Below, piece after piece: positions 1 to 5,217 of a stretch of 5,547 bases of DNA. Position numbers and translations under genes: made by a program. The notes below the pieces were generated by a model. The model did no database searches and was not told the origin of the DNA. It saw nothing but the letters and a program-made list of their open reading frames with translations. This DNA comes from Deltaproteobacteria bacterium (GTDB taxonomy: Bacteria; Myxococcota_A; UBA9160; JAFDET01). The stretch covers positions 1 through 5,547 of the forward strand of contig JAFDET010000217.1 in NCBI GenBank assembly GCA_019310195.1, in the 5' to 3' direction. Positions within the stretch are counted from its first letter, which is position 1, and each line of letters begins with the position of its first letter.

Positions 1-1238
1 TGGAGGGCGAGGCCACCTAGCTTGTAGCGCCAGACCATGAAGCGGGGCTGGCGTTGGCCGTTGCATACGAAGGCGAAGGAGAGGCCGCGGTCGGGATCGG
101 CGAAGCCCACCTGGCCGCCGGCTCCCGCGTGGCCGAAGGTGCGCAGGCTGCTGCCCTGGCCGTAGAGGTCCATGTGCCAGCCGGTGCCCCAGCGGATCTT
201 GAAACCGATGGTGCGGTCCACCTCGCCCCGGCGATTCGTCGGTGTGGTGGCGTGGTCCAGACTCTCCTTCCGCACCAGGCGCACGCCGTCCAGCTCGCCG
301 CCCAGGGCCAGGGGCGCGTAGTAGTGCGCCAAGGCTCGCGCCGTGGCGATGCCGCCGCTGGCCGGCAGCACGGCGCGCCAGGTGGCCGGGCGGTTGAAGG
401 GGTGACGCTCCTCCGGATCTCGGCCGGGACGCGCGGGGTCCACTTCGTAGGTCTCTTCCTGAGCCTGCTGCTCCACGGCGGCCGCTGTGCCGTCGCCTGT
501 CAAGCCTGTTGAGCGGGTCAGGCCGGTGCTCTCGGGAGGCGCGTCCTCCTGGAGCCGGTTGTAACACCAGGCCACGCGCGCCTCGAGGGCGGGGTCGGCA
601 GGCAGCCCGATCCAGAAGTCGCCGATTCCCAGCGGCTCGAAGATCTCCTCGCGGGCGAAGCGGCCCAGGTCGCGGCCGTCCACGCGTTCGCACAGCTCGT
701 TCAGCATGTGGCCGAAGTTGTTCGGGTGGTAGCCGTTCTGCTCGCCGGGCGTCCAGCTCAGCGGAAGCTCCTCCATGGCCCGGCGAATCGCGTCGCGGTC
801 GCCCCAGTGGCGCGCGGTGAGCCAGTCGGGTGCGATGGGGAAGCCGCCGCGGTGACTCAGGACGTGGCGGATCGTCACGGAGGCCTTCTCGGGATGGAGC
901 CGCGCAAACTCCGGCCAGTACTTGACGACCGGCTCGTCCACGTGGAGCTCGCCGCGCTCGTGGAGCATCAGCATGACCAGCGCAGCCACGCCCTTGGTGG
1001 AGCTGTAGATCACGAAAGTGGTCTCGGGCTCCACGGGCACGCCCGTGCGCACCCGTGCCAGCCCGCCGCCCGTCTCCAGTACGCAGCGTCCCTCGCGGAA
1101 TACCGCCAGCTGGGCGCCGTGGTAGAGCTCCCCCTCCTCGGTGGCCTTGCGAAACTCCTCGGCCACAGCGTCCAGCGCCGCCGGATCCACACCCACCGAC
1201 CCCGGATCCACGTCGGGATCGCGCCGCCAGACCTTCAT
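1..1238 (-). CDS. Serine hydrolase, class C beta-lactamase / family VIII esterase fold (3' end missing)
   Basis: Reading leftward from an ATG at 1238-1236 gives 412 open codons that run off the left edge, so the C-terminus is missing. The protein carries the three active-site signatures of the class C beta-lactamase / penicillin-binding-protein-like superfamily. S79-S80-T81-K82 is the SxxK box, with S79 as nucleophile and K82 as general base. Y170, in the context GYHPNN, is the family VIII-type catalytic tyrosine. H370-A371-G372 replaces the KTG box, which is typical of esterases such as EstB rather than true beta-lactamases. LSHRGGF near residue 128 is also a family signature. No signal peptide is visible, so it is probably cytoplasmic. 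The family is known for ester, lactone or D-amino-acid amide hydrolysis; the substrate here is unknown. Visible length already reaches family size, so only a few codons are probably missing. A GGAGG six bases upstream supports the start. It is divergent from the amidohydrolase pair. Confidence 0.9.
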   Translation of the reverse strand, partial: MKVWRRDPDVDPGSVGVDPAALDAVAEEFRKATEEGELYHGAQLAVFREGRCVLETGGGLARVRTGVPVEPETTFVIYSSTKGVAALVMLMLHERGELHVDEPVVKYWPEFARLHPEKASVTIRHVLSHRGGFPIAPDWLTARHWGDRDAIRRAMEELPLSWTPGEQNGYHPNNFGHMLNELCERVDGRDLGRFAREEIFEPLGIGDFWIGLPADPALEARVAWCYNRLQEDAPPESTGLTRSTGLTGDGTAAAVEQQAQEETYEVDPARPGRDPEERHPFNRPATWRAVLPASGGIATARALAHYYAPLALGGELDGVRLVRKESLDHATTPTNRRGEVDRTIGFKIRWGTGWHMDLYGQGSSLRTFGHAGAGGQVGFADPDRGLSFAFVCNGQRQPRFMVWRYKLGGLAL

Positions 1239-1244
1239 CCGCGT

Positions 1245-1249
1245 CCTCC
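1245..1249 (-). promoter_or_regulatory. Ribosome binding site of the serine hydrolase gene
   Basis: The minus strand reads GGAGG here, six bases before the ATG at 1238. This is a near-ideal Shine-Dalgarno and decides the start of the leftward gene. Confidence 0.75.
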
Positions 1250-1264
1250 GCCCGCCCACCTCGT

Positions 1265-1284
1265 ATAGGCTGGGATAGTATGGG
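1265..1284 (+). repeat. Tandem 10-bp direct repeat in the divergent promoter region
   Basis: ATAGGCTGGG (1265-1274) is followed directly by ATAGTATGGG (1275-1284). Eight of ten positions match and the period is about one helical turn. It sits in the middle of the divergent spacer, where a shared regulator could bind. Chance similarity is possible with so short a unit. Confidence 0.4.
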
Positions 1285-1289
1285 CGCCG

Positions 1290-1296
1290 GGGGGAG
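1290..1296 (+). promoter_or_regulatory. Ribosome binding site of the first amidohydrolase
   Basis: A GGGGGAG purine run lies five bases before the ATG at 1302. Together with the signal peptide that begins at that ATG, it fixes the start. Confidence 0.65.
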
Positions 1297-1301
1297 TCTG
1301 C

Positions 1302-2603
1302 ATGAGGGCCTTGCTCGCCGCGATCCTGCTCGCGGCCGTCCCGCTCGGAGCGCATGCCGAAGGCGTGGTGGTCTTCGACGGCCCCGACGTCCTGACCGGA
1401 GTCGGCCGGCGCATCGCCGGCGCCCGCATCGTGGTTCGCGACGGCAAGATCGCGGCGCTGGGGCCCGCCGAGACGGTGAGCGTGCCCGCAGGCGCGCAGG
1501 TCGTGGACTGCCGCGGCAAGCTGGTGATCCCGGGCCTGGTGGACACCCACTCCCACCTGGGCGTCTACCCGCGACCCCGGGTTCCGGCCCACGCCGATGG
1601 CAACGAGGCTTCGGGCCCGCTGCAGAGCGCCGTACGTGCGCTCGACGCCATCTGGCCCGACGACCCGGGGATCCGCATGGCTCGGGCCGGCGGCGTCACC
1701 ACCGCCAACATCATGCCCGGCAGCGGCAACCCGGTGGGCGGCCAGACGGCGTACGTGAAGCTGCGGGGATCGACCGTCGAGGAGATGCTCATCGCAGGCA
1801 CCATGGGCGGGCTCAAGATGGCCAACGGCGAAAACCCCAAGCGCGTCTACGGAAAGCGCGAGAAGGCGCCGCACACACGCATGGCCGTAGCCGCGCTGCA
1901 GCGCGAACTCTTCGTGGACGCCCAGGCCTACCGGGAGAAGTGGGAGCGCGGGCGCAACGACGACGACGAGTCCCCTCTCACCCGGGACCTGGCCCTCGAG
2001 CCCATCGTCGAGGTCCTCGAGGGCCGGCGCACCGTCCACTACCACACCCATCGCGCCGACGACATCATGAGCGCTCTGCGCTTGCGCGAAGAGTTCGGCT
2101 TCGACCTGGTGCTGCAGCACGCGACCGAGGCGTTCGCCGTGGCCGACCAGATCGCCGCCGCGCAGGTGCCGGTCTCCATCATCGTCATCGACAGCCCCGG
2201 CGGAAAGCACGAGGCGATCCGCCTGCGCTTCGCCAACGGCGAGGAGCTGGAGCGCGCGGGCGTGCGCGTCGCCATTCACACCGACGACCCGATCACCTCC
2301 TCCCGGCTGTTCCTGCGCTCCGCGGCATTCGCCGTGCGCGGCGGCATGAGTCCCGACGCTGCACTGCGCGCCGTGACGCTGGAGGCCGCGCGCATGCTGC
2401 GCCTGGACGAGCGGCTGGGCTCGCTGGAGGTGGGCAAGGACGCCGATCTGGTGGTGCTCTCGGGTGAGCCGTTCAGCGTCTACACCAAGGTGCTCGAAAC
2501 CTGGATCGAGGGCGAGCGCGTCTTCGATCGCAACGACCCGAACGACCGGATCTACGCCACCGGCGGCTTCGCCACCGAGCGCCGGCCGGAGCCGCTGCAG
2601 TGA
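1302..2603 (+). CDS. Exported metal-dependent amidohydrolase (imidazolonepropionase-like), apparently catalytic copy
   Basis: This 433-residue protein begins with a Sec signal peptide (residues 1-19, basic R2, hydrophobic core, AHA before E20), so it acts in the periplasm or outside the cell. No lipobox cysteine is present. Residues about 20-77 form the N-terminal part of the beta-sandwich, ending in IPGLVDTHSH, the amidohydrolase strand-1 signature. The TIM barrel follows to about 345. LGSLEVGKDADLVVL (372-386) is the usual C-terminal return to the sandwich. Candidate metal ligands are H83 and H85 (HxH), K172 in LKMANGENPK, H248 in HTHRADDI, H273 in LQHATEA and D328 in HTDDP. The GENPK...KAPxTRM block and HRADDI are typical of a metallo-dependent hydrolase subgroup related to imidazolonepropionase. 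The reaction is probably hydrolysis of an amide, cyclic amide or peptide-type bond; I cannot name the substrate. Its stop overlaps the GTG start of the paralogue downstream. The lysine's role as a carboxylated ligand is inferred. Confidence 0.9.
   Translation: MRALLAAILLAAVPLGAHAEGVVVFDGPDVLTGVGRRIAGARIVVRDGKIAALGPAETVSVPAGAQVVDCRGKLVIPGLVDTHSHLGVYPRPRVPAHADGNEASGPLQSAVRALDAIWPDDPGIRMARAGGVTTANIMPGSGNPVGGQTAYVKLRGSTVEEMLIAGTMGGLKMANGENPKRVYGKREKAPHTRMAVAALQRELFVDAQAYREKWERGRNDDDESPLTRDLALEPIVEVLEGRRTVHYHTHRADDIMSALRLREEFGFDLVLQHATEAFAVADQIAAAQVPVSIIVIDSPGGKHEAIRLRFANGEELERAGVRVAIHTDDPITSSRLFLRSAAFAVRGGMSPDAALRAVTLEAARMLRLDERLGSLEVGKDADLVVLSGEPFSVYTKVLETWIEGERVFDRNDPNDRIYATGGFATERRPEPLQ
2588..2602 (+). 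promoter_or_regulatory. Coupled GTG start with SD inside the upstream gene
   Basis: GGAG at 2588-2591 lies eight bases before a GTG at 2600-2602. That GTG overlaps the upstream TGA stop (2601-2603) in the four-base string GTGA. The encoded peptide from this GTG is an immediate signal sequence, which supports GTG as the true start. Ribosomes ending the first gene can reinitiate here, so near-equal synthesis of the two products is expected. Confidence 0.7.
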
Positions 2604-3832
2604 GGCCGGTCGCGCTGGCCCTGGGTCTCTGGCTCGCACTCGGCGGCGCGGCGAACGCCGAGACCGTGGTGATCGAGGCGGACATCCTCCACCCGGTCTC
2701 CGGGCCGGCCATCGCCAACGGGCGCGTCGTGGTAGTGGACGGCCTCATCCGCTCGGTCGGACCGGCCAGCGGCGCAGCGCCGGACGGCGCACGCGTGCTG
2801 CGCGGCAGCGTGGCCACACCGGGCTTGGTGGACGCACACACCAGCGTGGGAGTGGCCGGGGCCTACAACGTGGAGGCGGACCGCGATGAGGACGAGCGCA
2901 GCGGACCTTCCCAGGCTGCGCTGCGCGCGCTGGACGCCTTCAACCCCGACGAACCGCTGCTGCGCCATCTGCTGGAGCACGGCGTCGTGGTGGTGCAGAC
3001 CTCGCCCGGTCCCGCCAACGCGGTAGCGGGGCAAGCGGGCATCTTTCGCACCCACGGCGCCACGGCCGACGCCATGGCGGTGCGACCGGTGTCGGCCCTG
3101 GTCTTCAACCTGGGCGAGACGCCCAAGCAGACCTACGTCAAGAAGAAGAAGGCGCCCTTGACGCGCATGGGAACGGCCGCGCTGATCCGCACGGCGCTGC
3201 TGGACGGCCGCGAGTACGCGGCCGGACGCGCGCGCGCGGGCCGCGGCGGCAAGGCGGCGGGCGAGACACCGGAGCGCGACCTGGGCAAGGAGGCGCTGGC
3301 CCGGGTCGCCGCCGGGGAGCTTCCCGCCCTGTTCGTGGCCCACCGAGCCGACGACATCGTCACCGCCATCCGCATCGCTCGGGAGTTCAACCTGCGCTTC
3401 GCGCTGGCCGGCGCCACCGAGGGCTACCTGGTGCTCGATGCGCTGCGCGAGGCGGGCACGCCGATCCTGGTGGGCCCGGTGATGGAGCGCGTGGGCTCGC
3501 CCCAGACCCTGAACGCCTCCTACGAGAACCCGGCACGACTGGCGCGCGCCGGCCTGCGCATCGCGATTCGCTCGGGCTACGAGGGCTACGTGCCGCGCGC
3601 CCGGGTCGTGCTGTTCGAGGCGGCCGTCGCGGCGGCCAACGGCCTGGGCTTCGACGCCGCCCTGCACGCCGTGACCCTGGGGCCCGCCGAGGCCCTGGGC
3701 ATCGAAGACCGCTTCGGGTCCCTGGAGCCCGGCAAGTCCGGCGAGGTGGTGCTCTTCGACGGCGACCCGTTCGAGTACACCAGCCACGTGACGGCGGTGG
3801 TCTCCGACGGCTCGGTCGTCTTCGAGCGCTGA
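2600..3832 (+). CDS. Exported amidohydrolase paralogue lacking metal ligands (probable pseudoenzyme)
   Basis: This 410-residue product starts at GTG and has its own Sec signal peptide (residues 1-20, ending in AANA before E21). It aligns along its whole length with the preceding gene: PGLVDAH, GETPK, KAPLTRMG, AHRADDI, ATEG, SYENPARLARAG and FGSLEPGKSGEVVLF are all in matching places. The metal ligands are not kept. H85 of the partner becomes S82 (HTS instead of HSH), K172 becomes V168, H248 becomes V246, H273 becomes G271 and D328 becomes G326; only the first histidine, H80, remains. The reading frame is intact with normal codon use, so it is not a decayed pseudogene. It is best read as a folded, non-catalytic sister, perhaps a structural or regulatory subunit of a heteromer with the active copy. 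A binding-only function or a metal-independent activity are alternatives. The partnership is inference from overlap and divergence. Confidence 0.88.
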   Translation: MRPVALALGLWLALGGAANAETVVIEADILHPVSGPAIANGRVVVVDGLIRSVGPASGAAPDGARVLRGSVATPGLVDAHTSVGVAGAYNVEADRDEDERSGPSQAALRALDAFNPDEPLLRHLLEHGVVVVQTSPGPANAVAGQAGIFRTHGATADAMAVRPVSALVFNLGETPKQTYVKKKKAPLTRMGTAALIRTALLDGREYAAGRARAGRGGKAAGETPERDLGKEALARVAAGELPALFVAHRADDIVTAIRIAREFNLRFALAGATEGYLVLDALREAGTPILVGPVMERVGSPQTLNASYENPARLARAGLRIAIRSGYEGYVPRARVVLFEAAVAAANGLGFDAALHAVTLGPAEALGIEDRFGSLEPGKSGEVVLFDGDPFEYTSHVTAVVSDGSVVFER

Positions 3833-3879
3833 GAGCCCCGGCCGCGCCCGGCGACCCGCTCGGGTACCCTCTCGACCCC
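3833..3879 (+). promoter_or_regulatory. Short rimO leader with alternating ACCC/GGGT blocks, no SD
   Basis: These 47 bases lie between the amidohydrolase pair and rimO. No purine-rich Shine-Dalgarno precedes the rimO ATG and no clear promoter or terminator is present, so rimO may be read through from upstream. The segment contains ACCC at 3854-3857, GGGT at 3862-3865, ACCC at 3866-3869 and ACCCC at 3875-3879, followed by GGGGT at 3882-3886 inside rimO. They can pair in more than one way. Confidence 0.45.
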
Positions 3880-3887
3880 ATGGGGTC
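3874..3887. repeat. 14-bp perfect palindrome centred on the rimO start codon
   Basis: GACCCCATGGGGTC is identical to its reverse complement. In RNA it could fold as a five-pair GACCC/GGGTC stem with the CAUG, including the AUG, in the loop. In DNA it could be an operator-like dyad. An 8-bp palindrome, GGGTACCC (3862-3869), lies just upstream. Confidence 0.6.
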
Positions 3888-5217
3888 CAAGGCCACCGTC
3901 CACTTCCGCTCGCTGGGCTGCCCGAAGAACCAGCTCGACACCGAGGTCATGCTGGGGAGCCTGGCGCTGGAGGGCTACGCCATCGCCGAGCGGCTGGAGG
4001 ATGCCGACGTGGCGGTGGTCAACACCTGCTCGTTCATCGAGAGCGCACGGGAGGAGTCCATCGAGGCGATCCTGGAGGTGGCGGACCTGCGCCGGGAAGG
4101 GCGCCTGCGCGGCCTGGTGGTAACCGGCTGCCTGCCCCAGCGCTACGGCGCAGAGCTGGCGCGCGAGCTGCCGGAGGTGGACGCCTTCGTCGGAACCGGG
4201 CGCTTCCAGGAGATCGCACCGATCCTGGACGCGGCGCTGGCCGGCCGCTCGCGAGGCGTCTACGTGGACGCCGGCCGCACCCACCTGTACGACGAGCGCG
4301 ACCCGCGCATCCCCATCGGGCCGCGCCACAGCGCCTACGTCAAGATCGCCGAGGGCTGCAACCGGCCATGCTCTTTTTGCGCCATCCCGGGCATCCGCGG
4401 GCGCTTCCAGAGCCGGGACCCGGAATCGCTGCTGGCCGAGGCCCGGCAGCTGGCCGAGGCGGGCGTCCGCGAGATCAACCTGGTGGCCCAGGACTCCACG
4501 GCCTACGGCTGGGACCTGCCGGGTCGGCCCAGCCTGGCCGAGCTGCTGCGGCGCCTGGACACCGTCGAAGGCCTGGACTGGATCCGGCTGCTCTACGTCT
4601 ACCCCACGGCGGTGACCGACGAGCTGATCGAAGCCATCGCCGGCGCCAAGCGGGTGCTGCCCTACGTGGACGTGCCGCTCCAGCACGCCAGCGACGCGGT
4701 CCTGCGCGCCATGAAGCGGGGCACCAGCGGTGCGGACCAGCGGCGCCTGGTGGAGCGGCTGCGGGCTGGGATTCCCGGCCTCAGCCTGCGCACCACGCTG
4801 ATCGTGGGCTTCCCCGGCGAGACCGAGGAGGACTTCCAAGAGCTTTGCGAATTCGTTCGCGAAACCAGGTTCGACCACTTGGGCGCCTTCCGGTACTCCG
4901 ACGAGGAGGGCACCGCGGCCTTCGAGTACCCCGACAAGGTTCCCAGGGAAATCGCCCGGGATCGCCACACAAAGCTGATCTCGATCCAGGCCGAGATCAT
5001 GCGCCGCCGGCTTCACGGCCGGGTGGGGGACGAGGCCGTGGTGCTTGTGGACCGGGCCGGCGAGCGCACGGCCAGCGCGCGCCTGGCCTCCCAGGCACCC
5101 GAGATCGACGGGGGCATCCTGGTCCGCGGCCAGGGCCTCCAGCCCGGCGACATGGCCCGGGTCTGGATCACCGGCGTCGCCGGGCCGGATCTAGAGGCCG
5201 ACGCCCTCGGCCGCTAG
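3880..5217 (+). CDS. rimO: RimO, ribosomal protein S12 methylthiotransferase
   Basis: RimO adds a methylthio group to the beta-carbon of a conserved aspartate of ribosomal protein S12, using two iron-sulfur clusters and S-adenosylmethionine in the cytoplasm. The 445-residue product has the full architecture. The N-terminal MTTase domain supplies cluster ligands C14 (SLGCPKN), C50 (NTCSF) and C84 (TGCLPQ). The radical-SAM CxxxCxxC is C160, C164 and C167 (EGCNRPCSFC). LQHASDAVLRAMKR and VGFPGETEEDFQ are core radical-SAM signatures. A TRAM RNA/protein-binding domain follows from about residue 378, with the APEIDGG block. Length matches E. coli RimO (about 440). SLGCPKN and the RimO-type APEIDG tail separate it from MiaB. 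The start is fixed by the need for SLGCPKN at the N-terminus; no upstream in-frame start is close and no SD is visible. Its TAG stop overlaps that of the convergent rlmE gene. Confidence 0.96.
   Translation: MGSKATVHFRSLGCPKNQLDTEVMLGSLALEGYAIAERLEDADVAVVNTCSFIESAREESIEAILEVADLRREGRLRGLVVTGCLPQRYGAELARELPEVDAFVGTGRFQEIAPILDAALAGRSRGVYVDAGRTHLYDERDPRIPIGPRHSAYVKIAEGCNRPCSFCAIPGIRGRFQSRDPESLLAEARQLAEAGVREINLVAQDSTAYGWDLPGRPSLAELLRRLDTVEGLDWIRLLYVYPTAVTDELIEAIAGAKRVLPYVDVPLQHASDAVLRAMKRGTSGADQRRLVERLRAGIPGLSLRTTLIVGFPGETEEDFQELCEFVRETRFDHLGAFRYSDEEGTAAFEYPDKVPREIARDRHTKLISIQAEIMRRRLHGRVGDEAVVLVDRAGERTASARLASQAPEIDGGILVRGQGLQPGDMARVWITGVAGPDLEADALGR
5196..5212 (-). terminator. Hairpin just past the rlmE stop, inside the rimO 3' end
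   Basis: GGCCGA (5196-5201) and TCGGCC (5207-5212) form a perfect six-pair GC-rich stem with a five-base loop. In the leftward rlmE transcript it begins one base after the stop codon. There is no following U-tract, so it is not a canonical intrinsic terminator. It may act as a 3'-end stabiliser or a weak pause site. It also encodes the last rimO codons. Confidence 0.35.

Larger units (their letters stand above)
1239..1301. promoter_or_regulatory. Divergent intergenic region, presumed back-to-back promoters
   Basis: These 63 bases separate two genes that start in opposite directions, so both promoters must lie here or inside the flanking genes. The centre (about 1262-1284) is the only AT-richer patch. 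It offers weak -10-like hexamers in both directions: TAGTAT at 1276-1281 and TATAGG at 1264-1269 on the plus strand, and TATACG at 1267-1262 on the minus strand. None has a recognisable -35 at proper spacing. It also contains an imperfect tandem 10-bp repeat, annotated separately. The promoter role is inferred from gene orientation, not from a convincing consensus. Confidence 0.4.

Noticed and set aside
1239..1301. Strong sigma70 promoter in the divergent spacer
   Set aside because: Only four-of-six -10 matches were found and no paired -35, so I kept it as a presumed promoter region only.
1055..2467. A 470-codon plus-strand open frame over the divergent promoter and the first amidohydrolase
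   Set aside because: It is an extremely Arg/Pro/Ala-rich out-of-frame reading; the overlapping frame has a signal peptide and catalytic motifs.
3136..3153. Run of AAG lysine codons (K181-K184) as a slippery or frameshift site
   Set aside because: The frame continues correctly and the partner has KREKAP at the same place, so it is a conserved basic segment. AAG repeats are not a classic slippery heptamer.
3226..3238. Alternating CG tract as a possible Z-DNA element
   Set aside because: It is only 13 bases inside a coding low-complexity linker in GC-rich DNA, and is adequately explained by Arg/Ala codons.
2552..3787. A 411-codon open frame on the minus strand opposite the second amidohydrolase
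   Set aside because: It is an antisense shadow of a gene with a clear family match. The translation is His/Gly/Arg/Ala-rich with no known motif.
2600..3832. The second amidohydrolase as a decaying pseudogene
   Set aside because: The frame is intact over full length, with a signal peptide, SD and coupled start, and conserved scaffold motifs. Selective loss of metal ligands fits a pseudoenzyme better than decay.
3586..5016. A 476-codon open frame on the minus strand opposite rimO and the second amidohydrolase
   Set aside because: It lies across two well-supported genes, has no recognisable domain and shows the Gly/Ala/Arg/Gln-rich make-up expected of an antisense shadow in GC-rich DNA.
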